A stretch of 35,791 bases of DNA from an uncultured Coriobacteriia bacterium (GCA_949288145.1 CASEJD010000051.1:1-35791), one strand, 5' to 3'; shown: positions 15,875 to 24,546, counted from the stretch's first letter. A program made the numbers and translations. Notes: a model not told the origin generated them from the letters alone.

Positions 15875-16579
15875 ATGAAGGTACTGGTCATCATCCCCGC
15901 GTACAATGAATCGGAAAGCATCGCCAAGGTCGTCGATGACATCCGCAGCAATGTGGACTACGACTTTGTGGTCATCAATGACGGCTCACGCGACGACACT
16001 GTTTCGATTTGTCGCAATCTGGGGGTAGCGGTTGTTGATCTGCCGCTGAACCTCGGTATTGGCGGCGCTGTTCAAACGGGGTATAAGTACGCTCATCGCA
16101 ACGGCTATGACGTCGCTATCCAGTTTGATGGCGACGGTCAGCATGATGCGCGCTACCTGGGACGACTCGTCGACGCATTGTCGGAAAAGAAGGCTAATCT
16201 CGTTATCGGGTCGCGCTTCGTGGACAAAGGTGAAGAGGGCTTCAAGTCCACGCTCATGCGGCGTATCGGCATTCGCTGGCTCTCGAGTTTTATCCGCTTG
16301 TTCTCCGGCATGCGAATCACGGATCCGACTTCGGGTTTTCGCGCCGCCGACAAGAGCGCGATTGCTTTTTTCTGCGAGAGCTACCCGATTGACTACCCTG
16401 AGCCAGAATCGATCGTCGCGCTGCACTCTGCCGGGTTATCCGTTGCCGAAGTTCCTGTCTCTATGAGAGAACGACAAGGCGGCTCCTCTTCCATCAAAGC
16501 GCTTTCGTCGATTTATTACATGATCAAAGTCTCTTTGGCGGTCGCGATTCAGAGCTCTCGCCGCGAGAAGAAAGCGTAG
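15875..16579 (+). CDS. DPM1-like GT2 glycosyltransferase without membrane anchor
   Basis: The 234-residue protein is almost only a GT-A domain of the dolichol-phosphate-mannose-synthase type: VLVIIPAYNESESI, INDGSRDDT, LNLGIGGAVQTGYKYA, FDGDGQHD (metal binding) and DPTSGFRAADK. It ends shortly after the domain with a basic tail and has none of the C-terminal membrane helices of the GtrB at 801. Start 15875 is preferred because it gives the standard family N-terminus; ATG 15848 would add nine residues. The next gene, 6 bases downstream, encodes a DUF2304 membrane protein that may supply the anchor. It is expected to make a polyprenyl-phosphate sugar. Confidence 0.85.
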   Translation: MKVLVIIPAYNESESIAKVVDDIRSNVDYDFVVINDGSRDDTVSICRNLGVAVVDLPLNLGIGGAVQTGYKYAHRNGYDVAIQFDGDGQHDARYLGRLVDALSEKKANLVIGSRFVDKGEEGFKSTLMRRIGIRWLSSFIRLFSGMRITDPTSGFRAADKSAIAFFCESYPIDYPEPESIVALHSAGLSVAEVPVSMRERQGGSSSIKALSSIYYMIKVSLAVAIQSSRREKKA

Positions 16580-16585
16580 GCAATC

Positions 16586-16948
16586 ATGGCGTTTGAACTT
16601 CGCATCTTGCTGGGAGTCGTCAGCATCATTTTCTTCTGCTTCGTTCTTTTGCGCGTGAGGAAGGGCAGGCTTTTGCTGCCGCATGCGTTCGTGTGGCTTC
16701 TTATTGCCGTGCTGGGTATTGTGGCGAGCGTGTTCACGGGCGTTGTTGCTGCGTGTGCCCAGCTCTTCGGGTTCGAGACCGCATCCAATTTCGTGTTTTT
16801 CCTTGTGATGCTGTTCGCTCTCGCGTTTCTGTTCTTCTTGAGCATGGTCGTCTCCAAGCAGACGCTGCAGATTAAAGGGCTTGTGCAAGAGCTTGCTCTC
16901 TTGAGGTCTGAGCTTACGCGGCGCAATGGCGAGGAGGAGGGTCGATGA
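16586..16948 (+). CDS. DUF2304-like small membrane protein
   Basis: The 120-residue protein has three predicted membrane helices (about 5-22, 33-58 and 68-90) followed by a charged helix (about 92-112). From memory this size, layout and basic first loop (RVRKGRLLLP) fit the DUF2304 family, whose genes commonly sit beside DPM1-like GT2 genes. It lies 6 bases after such a gene and overlaps the next by 4 bases (ATGA), so the three are one translation unit. I infer that it anchors or assists the soluble GT2, comparable in idea to the small subunits of eukaryotic dolichol-phosphate-mannose synthase. No biochemical role is established that I know of. Confidence 0.78.
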   Translation: MAFELRILLGVVSIIFFCFVLLRVRKGRLLLPHAFVWLLIAVLGIVASVFTGVVAACAQLFGFETASNFVFFLVMLFALAFLFFLSMVVSKQTLQIKGLVQELALLRSELTRRNGEEEGR

Positions 16949-19002
16949 GCGAAATGCCGCGCATTCCGTTTCATGCTAAGAATGTCCGTCATGGAGCGAG
17001 GTCGCGCAATCTGGCAGCGCCGTCTCGTTCAATGCATGATCGCTTCCTCGCGCTCGTCCGGAATCCGGGCGCGTGCATGGCTCTTGTTGCGTGCTCGCTT
17101 GTGGCGGTCTTCTTGTGCCAACTCAACCTTGGCTACGTTGACCCGGCTGGCGCCGTCGAGGCATACGGCACCGAAAGTCGCGTTCTTAAGCTCGCTTGGG
17201 TTTTCTCCCACTCGGTCGGGCTGGCGTTTCCTGAGGACTTGGCGCTTGTTGTCGTTGTATTTGCTTTGTTCGGCATGTTCTGGTCGCTCGAGTCTCGAAA
17301 AAAGCGCTCCGTCACATCGGGGATTCTTGCGTTCTTCTTCTCATGCTGCATGGTGGCGGGCGGTGTTTTCTCGGGCTCTGAGACAGGGTTTGACGCGTAC
17401 GAGCTTGCAAAGATGCTTTTGTCGGCAGTGGGCTATTTTGCCATGCTCTATGCCGGCCTTGCGCTCGTCCAATGGTTCCTGGACGAGAAGGTGGCGTCAG
17501 CTGACGCCACTCGTGCAGGGCGCGTTGTGGCGTTCGTGTTCGAGCGGCATGCTTTCCTTGCCCCGCTCGCGATCATCGCAGTCGCATGGCTGCCGTATCT
17601 CATTCTGTGCTACCCGGGTACGACAGATCCGTTCGACGTCCTTGACCAGCTTGAGCAATATCATGGTATTTACTCGCGCACCGCTGCGTGGGTGGATTTT
17701 GACCAAGACTCCTGGCTGTACGTGAGCAACAACAACCCGTTCTTTTCAACGGTGGTGACGAACTCGTTCATTGATTTCGGGTCGTTCATCGGGTCGCAGA
17801 ACATCGGTATGTTCCTGCTCGTTTTGCTCCAGTCTGCCTTGCTGGCGTCCGGATTTGCCATGACGGTCAAGTTGCAGAAGATGATGCGCTCGCCTTATGT
17901 TCTACGCTTCGTCTCGATCGCGACATTCGCGTTCGCGCCGTTGTTCCCGTGCTATGCCATCTGCATCACGAAAGACACGTTGTTCACGGGCTTGGTTCTC
18001 TGGTTCATTCTGCTCCTCGTGCTTGCCATCTGGGACAAGAGCTTGTTCATGCGGCATAAAGGGCTGTTCGTCGCCTTCTTCCTTGTGACGCTGTTCATGG
18101 CGCTTATTCGCAACAATGGTGTGTACATGCTGTTCTTGACGATTCCGTTCATCTTCCTTGTTCGCGGAAAACAGTCGAAGATTATCGGCGGCCTTGCCTG
18201 CTGCGTCATAGTTGTCTATATGGCGTACGGAAACGTAGTGCTTCCTGCTTTGGGTGTTGAGGGCGGCAGCGTGAAGGAAATGCTCTCCGCTCCCTTCCAG
18301 CAGACAGCACGCTACGTTTCGACGTACCCCGAAGAAGTGACCGAAGAGGAGCGAAGCGCCATCGAGGGGGTTCTTGAGTACGAAAGCCTGTTCTCGTACG
18401 ATCCCGGCCTTTCGGACGGCGTGAAGGACACGTATGACAAGGATGCAACAAGCGAAGAATTATCTCGTTACTTCTCCGCATGGCTGAGCATGGGGCTCAA
18501 GCATCCGCTTACGTACGTGGAGGCAACTGTCGCGAATTGCTATTCGTACTTCTACCCTCAGACGACTGCGGGATGGGTATGGACGCAGCTGAACCGTTAC
18601 GGCGCGAACGACTCGCTCGATTTGACGCCTGATTACAACGAGTCTGGTTTCTATATGGAGCAAAACCCCGCATGGGAGCCGTATCGGTCGGCGCTGACTC
18701 AGTGGTACACGACCGTCAACAACTCCGTGTTCGCATACGTCACCAACATGGGTCTGTGCGCATGGGTGATTCTTGCGTTCGCGGCATTTTTCGTACGGAA
18801 GCGCGCGTGGGGTGGCGTGGCGCCACTTATGCCAATCGTGGTATTGCTGCTGGTGTGCGTCCTGTCTCCCCAGAACGGCAACATCCGTTACGCTTTGCCC
18901 ATGATTGCCGCCACGATGACGCTCGTGACGTACGGTGTGGGTATGTTCGTTGCGCGTCGTGCCGACAAAATGCTCCAAGATACGCAGAGGATAGAGCACT
19001 AA
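16945..19002 (+). CDS. Large polytopic membrane protein (DUF6020-like), possible glycan transferase
   Basis: The 685-residue protein starts within the stop of the DUF2304 gene, after GAGGAGGGTCG. It has a basic N-terminal tail of about 40 residues, then some 12-14 membrane helices. A long extracytoplasmic region (about 435-585) carries segments such as YVSTYPEEVTEEE and PLTYVEATVANCYSYFYPQ. The stretch LPYLILCYPGTTDPFDVLDQLEQYHG after the fifth helix, with acidic residues in an external loop, resembles DUF6020 proteins as I remember them and is GT-C-like in layout. Co-translation with a polyprenyl-phosphate sugar synthase suggests it uses that lipid donor on the outer face. Its stop overlaps by 4 bases the stop of the convergent GtrA gene. 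Confidence 0.72.
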   Translation: MSEMPRIPFHAKNVRHGARSRNLAAPSRSMHDRFLALVRNPGACMALVACSLVAVFLCQLNLGYVDPAGAVEAYGTESRVLKLAWVFSHSVGLAFPEDLALVVVVFALFGMFWSLESRKKRSVTSGILAFFFSCCMVAGGVFSGSETGFDAYELAKMLLSAVGYFAMLYAGLALVQWFLDEKVASADATRAGRVVAFVFERHAFLAPLAIIAVAWLPYLILCYPGTTDPFDVLDQLEQYHGIYSRTAAWVDFDQDSWLYVSNNNPFFSTVVTNSFIDFGSFIGSQNIGMFLLVLLQSALLASGFAMTVKLQKMMRSPYVLRFVSIATFAFAPLFPCYAICITKDTLFTGLVLWFILLLVLAIWDKSLFMRHKGLFVAFFLVTLFMALIRNNGVYMLFLTIPFIFLVRGKQSKIIGGLACCVIVVYMAYGNVVLPALGVEGGSVKEMLSAPFQQTARYVSTYPEEVTEEERSAIEGVLEYESLFSYDPGLSDGVKDTYDKDATSEELSRYFSAWLSMGLKHPLTYVEATVANCYSYFYPQTTAGWVWTQLNRYGANDSLDLTPDYNESGFYMEQNPAWEPYRSALTQWYTTVNNSVFAYVTNMGLCAWVILAFAAFFVRKRAWGGVAPLMPIVVLLLVCVLSPQNGNIRYALPMIAATMTLVTYGVGMFVARRADKMLQDTQRIEH

Positions 19003-19406
19003 CGAAACACGACTTTGCGGTACAGCACGAAGTTCCACAACGTGACGCATGCCATCGTGAGCAATTTTGACAGGATCGAATTCCATCCCCAGTGGTCGAC
19101 AAGAATCGAAAGGACCGTCGTGGTGAGCGTCGTGTTGAAGGCGAAAAGGAGCAGGTATAGAACAAGGCTGCGTGCAGGGTTGCTCGCGCTCTTGAACGTG
19201 AAGTTGCGGTTCATAAGGAAGTTGTACGTCGTAGAGCAGACAAGAGCGATGACGTTTGACGGCCCTACGCCGATAGGCGAGAGGGTCAGCAGCGCTTGGA
19301 AGACGACGAGCTCGATAAGCGCGGACGAACCTCCCACGAGCAAATATTTTATTCCATGCTTCGCCACCGACTGCGAAGGCGTCCCCTGATTGTCTTGTGA
19401 AGCCAT
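18999..19406 (-). CDS. GtrA-like membrane flippase
   Basis: The 135-residue protein starts at ATG 19406 behind AGGAG. Upstream in-frame starts give an unlikely polar extension. It has four membrane helices with GtrA features: GIKYLLVGGSSALIELVVFQ, YNFLMNRNFTF and the C-terminal LWNFVLYRKVVF. The family is thought to flip polyprenyl-phosphate sugars. It is convergent with, and overlaps by 4 bases, the large membrane protein gene. With the DPM1-like GT2 it completes a second Gtr-like set. A DUF2304 protein accompanies the GT2 here, and the flippase is on the opposite strand, so the two halves would be separately transcribed. Confidence 0.9.
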   Translation of the reverse strand: MASQDNQGTPSQSVAKHGIKYLLVGGSSALIELVVFQALLTLSPIGVGPSNVIALVCSTTYNFLMNRNFTFKSASNPARSLVLYLLLFAFNTTLTTTVLSILVDHWGWNSILSKLLTMACVTLWNFVLYRKVVFR

Positions 19407-19498
19407 ATGCGCTCCTGTCGTTTGAACAATGAGCGTAATCATACCTTCCGTCGCACGCCGAGGAAAGCGCTCGTTCGGAATCCTCGACCCGTTGGTTT

Positions 19499-19507
19499 TG
19501 CTATTAT
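19499..19507 (+). promoter_or_regulatory. Extended -10 promoter of the VanW-lectin gene
   Basis: TGCTATTAT contains the TGn extension and a -10 matching TATAAT at five of six positions. No -35 is evident, as expected for an extended -10. Transcription would start near 19514, about 33 bases before the preferred ATG 19547. A second possible start, GTG 19517, would then be almost leaderless and is less likely. Confidence 0.55.
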
Positions 19508-19546
19508 GGAGAAAGCGTGTTGAAACTCTTGCGGAAAGGTGCGTGC

Positions 19547-22258
19547 ATGGTGATGAAGAGGAGAAATCGCATCGCGTCGACATTGCTCGCAATTCTCTTG
19601 GCGTGGGGGATGTGTCCTGTGGCATATGCCGATGAAGCCATTGTCGAGCCGGCGACGGAAGACATGCAGCAGAGCGAGCAGGCAAGCGAAGTCGTTAAGG
19701 CTAGCCCCGCAGGCTCCGAAGAGCTTTCTCCCGAGCAGGAAACGACCGGATCCATTGAAAGCGGTGCTCCCGCAGATGAAGACATCGAGGAGCCCCTTGA
19801 GGGGGATGGGTCCGCCGGTGAAGAAGGCATGGATGATCCTGGCGCTTCGGTTGATCCTGAGCAGCCGTCCGACCCCTCTCAAGACGAGCCAGCAAAAGGC
19901 GAGCCGGTGCTCGCTGCCGGCACCTACCTGATTCGCACGTTGCTCGCTGATTCCCAGGTGGTCGAGGTGGCGAACGGTGGTTTGTACAATTGCGCGAACG
20001 TTCAGCTCTATGAGTCGAACATGACGCAAGCGCAGCGCTTCCGCGCCGAGGTTGACTCACGGGGTCTTTACACGTTTGTCAACGAGAAGTCTGGCAAGGT
20101 GCTTGACATTGCTTCTGGCCGCGCCGAAAACGGCGCAAACGTGCAGCAATACGAGTCGAATGGAACGATGGCTCAGAAGTGGCGCCTCGTGGAGAACGCT
20201 GACGGCTCGTTCACGGCGCTGAGTGCTCTGGACGAATCTCTTGCGCTCGATGTATCGAACGGCGTTGCTGCGAACGGCTCGAATGTCCAGGTGTATGAGT
20301 CAAACCAGACGACTGCACAGAAGTTCTCTTTCATTCCGACGACGCCAGAGCTGCCCAGTCCTGACGCACTTGAACCGGGCGTGTACTATTTGAAGTCCGC
20401 GCTCGATACGACGTATGCAATCGACGTGCCCGATTATTCGTCGGAGAATGGCACGAAGCTTCAGCTTCATAAGGCTGGAGGAAACATCGCTCAGATGTTC
20501 CGCGTCGTAGTGGACGAGGATGGACTGGCACGCATTCTGAGCGTCAACTCCGGAAAGGCGCTCGACGTTCCGATTGGCAACCTTGTTCCCAGCGTTCGAG
20601 TTCAGCAATGGGACGCCGCGAATAGCCCTATTCAGAAATGGGTTCCGCTGGCTAACGTCGATGGGACGTTCACGTTCGTTTCGTGCGCAAACGGCCTTGC
20701 CCTCGACGTCAAGGGCGGCTCTGCCGCGAACGGCTCTGCCATTCAAACGTACACGCGAAACGGCACCGCCGCTCAAAGCTGGGTGCTCGAGACGGTTGGG
20801 AGCGTTGTGGCTGACGGGTATTACACGCTCGTGTCGATGCTCGATCATAGCAAAGTCGCTGACTTGAAGAACGGCTCCTTTGATGAAGGCGCCGTGCTGA
20901 ACCTGTTTTCCCGCAACGATACCCCAGCGCAGAAATTCAGGATTAAGAACGTCGAGTGCGAAGTCGACGATTCTATCGTGCGGGGTGTGACGCTGCAGTC
21001 TATGGCGAGCGGCCTGTATTTGACTTCGGGCAAAGACGGCGTGCACTTCGCTTCCGCCTCGTCTGACTCCGGGTCCCAGTCGTGGCTTGCCGCCGCTGGT
21101 GCTGCCGGCGGCGTGACTTTCGTGAACGTGGCAACGGGTCTGGCGCTTGACGTTTCGGGCGGAGGTACGTACGACGGGTGTTCCATCGGGGGATATGAGC
21201 CGAATGGCACTCCTGCTCAAGCGTTCCGGCCTATTGGCGTAGATCCTGTTTCGTACGGCACATACATTGTGTGGTCGTGCGCTGACGGCAGGGTTTTGGA
21301 CGTGGCGAACGGATCGCGCTCGAACGGCGCGAATGTCCAGGCATGGACCAGGAATGGCTCGGGCGCCCAGGCGTGGATCGTGCAGGGCATTGGAGACGGG
21401 TATTACCGTGTGGTCAACGCCCGCTCGGAATGCGCGCTTGACGTGGCGGAGGGCGTTGCCGCGAACGGCACGAACGTTCAGCAGTGGGCGGTTGCCAACG
21501 GCGCTGCTCAGAAGTGGCGTATCGTTGTGAACGACGACTGTTCGCTAACGTTTCTTTCGGCGTGCGGGGGCCTTGCCCTGGACGTTAACGGAGGGGGCGG
21601 ATACGACGGCGCCAACGTTCAAATCTACGAGCAGAACGGCACTGCAGCCCAGCGCTTCCGCTTGATTCCAACCACGTATGTGCGCGAAGACTTCGAGGAC
21701 TTGCTCGGCACGTTCACCACGTACTCCCAAAACACGTGGAATGGAACGTACAACATGCAGAAGGCGCTCGACCAGTTCAACGGCGTCGTGCTGCAACCGG
21801 GCGAAAGCATGTCGTTCTACGGCGTGACCGGACGGTGCGGCGCTGCCGAGGGCTATTTGCCCGCTGGCGTGGTTGGCGGCATTGGCTACGGCGGCGGAAT
21901 TTGCCAGGCGTCGACCACGATTTATGGCGCGGCTATTCGTGCCGGTTTTGGCATCGTCGATCGCCAGAACCACTCGGTTCCTTCGGTGTATGTGCCTATT
22001 GGATTGGATGCGATGGTGAGCTGGGGGTCATCTGATTTGGTGGTCCGCAATGATACGGGGCATCCGGCAAAGATCGTCACGCACACCTACGACAACGTGC
22101 TCACGTGCGAGATTTGGGGCATCCAGCCGGATTGGTACGATAGCATTGAGCCAATCTCGTGGTACACGGGCACGTCCTCTGCGGCGGCTCAGCGCATCTT
22201 CTACAAGAACGGTTCTGCAGTGTACACCGAGTGGCTGCCTTCCTCGTATTATTGGTGA
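19547..22258 (+). CDS. Secreted protein with four beta-trefoil lectin domains and VanW domain
   Basis: The 903-residue product starts at ATG 19547 after GGAAAGGTG. Residues 1-28 are a signal peptide (MKRRNR, hydrophobic core, cleavage after AYA). An acidic, Pro/Glu/Ser-rich linker reaches residue about 123. Residues 124-709 hold twelve ricin-B-like units in four trefoils, each unit built around LDV...NGxNVQxYExNGTxAQKW. Residues about 715-885 are a VanW domain (TYNMQKALDQFNGVVLQPG, GGGICQASTTIYGAA). VanW was first seen in vancomycin-resistance clusters; its biochemical role is not settled, though VanW-type domains share the L,D-transpeptidase-accessory setting in some proteins. The whole should be extracellular, bound to wall glycan. 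There is no sorting signal or membrane anchor. A strong terminator follows. Confidence 0.93.
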   Translation: MVMKRRNRIASTLLAILLAWGMCPVAYADEAIVEPATEDMQQSEQASEVVKASPAGSEELSPEQETTGSIESGAPADEDIEEPLEGDGSAGEEGMDDPGASVDPEQPSDPSQDEPAKGEPVLAAGTYLIRTLLADSQVVEVANGGLYNCANVQLYESNMTQAQRFRAEVDSRGLYTFVNEKSGKVLDIASGRAENGANVQQYESNGTMAQKWRLVENADGSFTALSALDESLALDVSNGVAANGSNVQVYESNQTTAQKFSFIPTTPELPSPDALEPGVYYLKSALDTTYAIDVPDYSSENGTKLQLHKAGGNIAQMFRVVVDEDGLARILSVNSGKALDVPIGNLVPSVRVQQWDAANSPIQKWVPLANVDGTFTFVSCANGLALDVKGGSAANGSAIQTYTRNGTAAQSWVLETVGSVVADGYYTLVSMLDHSKVADLKNGSFDEGAVLNLFSRNDTPAQKFRIKNVECEVDDSIVRGVTLQSMASGLYLTSGKDGVHFASASSDSGSQSWLAAAGAAGGVTFVNVATGLALDVSGGGTYDGCSIGGYEPNGTPAQAFRPIGVDPVSYGTYIVWSCADGRVLDVANGSRSNGANVQAWTRNGSGAQAWIVQGIGDGYYRVVNARSECALDVAEGVAANGTNVQQWAVANGAAQKWRIVVNDDCSLTFLSACGGLALDVNGGGGYDGANVQIYEQNGTAAQRFRLIPTTYVREDFEDLLGTFTTYSQNTWNGTYNMQKALDQFNGVVLQPGESMSFYGVTGRCGAAEGYLPAGVVGGIGYGGGICQASTTIYGAAIRAGFGIVDRQNHSVPSVYVPIGLDAMVSWGSSDLVVRNDTGHPAKIVTHTYDNVLTCEIWGIQPDWYDSIEPISWYTGTSSAAAQRIFYKNGSAVYTEWLPSSYYW
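19919..21673 (+). repeat. Twelve ricin-B-like repeat units (four beta-trefoils)
   Basis: Units of 42-50 residues recur in sets of three, about 145 residues per trefoil. Most end in the QxW/QxF type signature (AQKW, AQRF, AQSW). The units of the third trefoil are the most divergent: one of them lacks the LDV core and reads LYLTSGKDG. Repeats are diverged at DNA level, so this is an old expansion rather than a recent slippage. Confidence 0.88.
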
Positions 22259-22273
22259 TGCTTGATCATGTGA

Positions 22274-22309
22274 GAAGCGCCCTGGCTTGAGCCAGGGCGC
22301 TTCTTTGTT
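22274..22309 (+). terminator. Strong intrinsic terminator after the VanW-lectin gene
   Basis: A perfect 13-bp stem (22274-22286 with 22291-22303) with a TTGA loop is followed by TTTGTT. On the opposite strand no T-run follows, so it serves mainly the + gene. Confidence 0.9.
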
Positions 22310-22347
22310 GAATGCTTGCAGCACGTGGGGTGTAGAGGCGCTTTCGG

Positions 22348-23058
22348 CTAGCTTTCTTCCTGGTCATTTTCCTCAACATAAATCCCCTTCTGCCCGAACA
22401 CGGCACCGAAGGTGGCGAAGAAGACCTTCACGTCCAGGGCGAACGTCACGTTGTGGACGTACCACACGTCAAGCTTCAAGCGTTCGTGCCACGGGGCGGA
22501 GTTGCGCACCTTCACGGCGCTGTACCCGGTGATGCCCGGTTTCACGAGCAGCTTGTCGCCCTCGTTGCCCTCGTAAAGTTCGGTCTCGCGCTTGAGGTCG
22601 GGGCGGGGCCCCACGACGCTCATGTCGCCTTTGAGCACGTTCAGGAACTGCGGGAACTCGTCAAGGCTCGTCTTGCGCAGGAAGGCACCGATCTTCGTCA
22701 TGCGCGGGTCGTCGGCCCCGTTGTACGTGGAGCCGTCGGGCATGAGCAGATCGGGCGCGTTCACTTTCATGGAGCGGAACTTGTACATGGTGAACTCGCG
22801 GCCGTTCTTGCCCACGCGTGGCGCGTTGTAGAACACGGGCCCTTTGTCCTCATGGGCGATCATGGGGCCCACGATCGCCATGAGCACGAGCACGAAGGGA
22901 AGCGCCACTAGGCCGATGGCGATATCGCAGGCGCGTTTGCCCACGCGCAGGTACGCGGTCTCCTTGAACGGCGGGTACTGGTCGGTGCCATAGCGGCCTT
23001 CGCCTGCCGTCGAATGGCATTCCGCGCCCACCATGCTCGTCTTCTCGGCGTCGCTCAT
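22348..23058 (-). CDS. Polyprenyl-phosphate sugar-1-phosphate transferase (PglC/WbaP family)
   Basis: The 236-residue protein starts at ATG 23058, overlapping the stop of the aminotransferase gene (ATGA), so it is translationally coupled. One hydrophobic segment (about 44-67) precedes the conserved catalytic domain: APRVGKNGREFTMYKFRSM, LRKTSLDEFPQ with the Asp-Glu catalytic dyad (133-134), KGDMSVVGPRP, and VKPGITGYSAVKVRN. It has the minimal monotopic PglC-like size rather than the long WbaP form with extra helices. The enzyme transfers a sugar-1-phosphate from a UDP-sugar to undecaprenyl phosphate, the first membrane step of glycan assembly. Next to an aminotransferase, the sugar may be an amino sugar (inference). 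Confidence 0.95.
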   Translation of the reverse strand: MSDAEKTSMVGAECHSTAGEGRYGTDQYPPFKETAYLRVGKRACDIAIGLVALPFVLVLMAIVGPMIAHEDKGPVFYNAPRVGKNGREFTMYKFRSMKVNAPDLLMPDGSTYNGADDPRMTKIGAFLRKTSLDEFPQFLNVLKGDMSVVGPRPDLKRETELYEGNEGDKLLVKPGITGYSAVKVRNSAPWHERLKLDVWYVHNVTFALDVKVFFATFGAVFGQKGIYVEENDQEES

Positions 23059-24494
23059 CGGTCTTCCATCTCGCGCGCGATGTCCTCAGGGCTCACCGGC
23101 TGCTCCTCGTCGCCCACGGCGAAGGCGCGCGGCGCGGCGTCGCCGCTCCATCCGCCCGTCTCGTCCATGCGCTTGATGTACGCCTGCAAGCGCGCTTCCG
23201 CCGCGCTCTCGCCGGTCGCGGCGCCAAGCCCTTCGGCTTCCGCTTGCTCCATGGCGCGCGCGAGCTCTGCCACCACGCGGTCGACGTCCTCGTCAGAGAG
23301 CAGCGTGTGCAAAGGCAGCGTGATCTCGTTGCGGAATTGCTTGTAGGCGTTCGGGTAGTCCTTGATGTCGAACCCGAGCTCCCGGTACGCCGTCATCATG
23401 GGCAGCGGCTTGTAATGGACGTTCGTAGAGACGCCGGCTTCCGCCATGAGCTCGATCACGCGGTTGCGGAACGCCTCCTCGCGTCCGTCCAGGCGAACGA
23501 GCATCAAATGCCCGCTCGACGTGCCCCAGCGGCCATAGTGCTCGAGCGTGGTGACCGGCAGGCCGGCAAGGCCGCGCTCGTAGCGCTCGATGATCTCGCG
23601 ACGTCGAGCCAGCAGGGCGGGGTAACGGTCAAGCTGCACGCCGCCGATAGCCGCCATGATGTCGGTCATGTTGTACTTCCAGCCAAGGAACTCTATGTCG
23701 TACTCCCACGCGCCCGCTTTCGTCTTGGCCAGCGCGTCCTTGCTCTGACCGTGCAGGGAGAGCAGCATGACGCGCCGGTACAGCTCCTCGGAGGTCACTG
23801 CCGGCGCTGCTGGGGCGTTCCATGCCATTGGGTCGGCCGCCGCTCGCGGCAGGCGCCATGCCAGCCCACCGCCCTCGGCGGTGGTGAAGTTCTTCACGGC
23901 GTGGAACGAGAACGTGGTGAAGTCCGCCACGGACCCGCATTTCATGTCGTGCCAGGTGGCGCCGAGGGCATGCGCTGCGTCGGCGACGATGGGGATGCGG
24001 TCGAAACAGCGCTGGACGTCGGTCTCGGGGCGCCATTTCGCACGGTTGAGCTGCAGCATGCTGCGCAGTTGATTGTAGTCGCACATGCGTCCGGCGATGT
24101 CCACAGGGATGACGGCCTTCGTCCGCTCGGTGATGGCGTCGGAGAGCGCCATGTAGTCCATCTCGTACGACCCGGGAGCCGTGTCCACCAGTACGATCTT
24201 CGCGCCCACGTGGTGGATGGGCGAAGCGGAGGCGGTGTAGGTGTACGCGCTCGTGATGACCTCGTCGCCCGGGCCGATGCCAAGCAGGCGCAGGGCGCAC
24301 TCAAGCGCGGCGGTGGCGGAGTTCAGGCAGGCGAAGCCATCGGCGCCGGTGAAGGCGCACAGGCGGCGTTCGAGCTCTTTCGTGCGCGGGCCGGTGGTGA
24401 TCCAGCCGCTGCGCAGCGCGTCCGCGACCGCTTCGACCTCAGCCTCGGTGATGTCCGGTGGGCTGAACGGGATGGGCTTGCGGCATTCTGCCAT
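23055..24494 (-). CDS. DegT/DnrJ/EryC1-family PLP sugar aminotransferase
   Basis: The 479-residue protein starts at ATG 24494 after a perfect AGGAGG. Fold-type I features are clear: SGWITTGPRTKELE, NSATAALECALRLLGI, DEVITSAYTYTASASP, VADAAHALGA (Asp172 contacts the PLP ring), and SFHAVKNFTTAEGG with Lys201 as the Schiff-base lysine. The usual length is 370-400 residues. The excess comes from an insertion at about 145-168 and an acidic C-terminal tail of about 75 residues with no recognisable domain. Such enzymes aminate nucleotide-linked keto-sugars, for example in bacillosamine or amino-fucose pathways. No dehydratase partner is in the window. It is co-transcribed with the sugar-1-phosphate transferase. 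Confidence 0.94.
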   Translation of the reverse strand: MAECRKPIPFSPPDITEAEVEAVADALRSGWITTGPRTKELERRLCAFTGADGFACLNSATAALECALRLLGIGPGDEVITSAYTYTASASPIHHVGAKIVLVDTAPGSYEMDYMALSDAITERTKAVIPVDIAGRMCDYNQLRSMLQLNRAKWRPETDVQRCFDRIPIVADAAHALGATWHDMKCGSVADFTTFSFHAVKNFTTAEGGGLAWRLPRAAADPMAWNAPAAPAVTSEELYRRVMLLSLHGQSKDALAKTKAGAWEYDIEFLGWKYNMTDIMAAIGGVQLDRYPALLARRREIIERYERGLAGLPVTTLEHYGRWGTSSGHLMLVRLDGREEAFRNRVIELMAEAGVSTNVHYKPLPMMTAYRELGFDIKDYPNAYKQFRNEITLPLHTLLSDEDVDRVVAELARAMEQAEAEGLGAATGESAAEARLQAYIKRMDETGGWSGDAAPRAFAVGDEEQPVSPEDIAREMEDR

Positions 24495-24546
24495 GCTGTT
24501 CCTCCTATGGTGCAGCGCACATGCTGCGTGCGATTGTTCGAGCGAT

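Noticed and set aside
19919-21673. CRISPR-like or tandem DNA repeat array
   Set aside because: Repetition is at protein level in ricin-B units of varying length, with diverged DNA and an uninterrupted reading frame.
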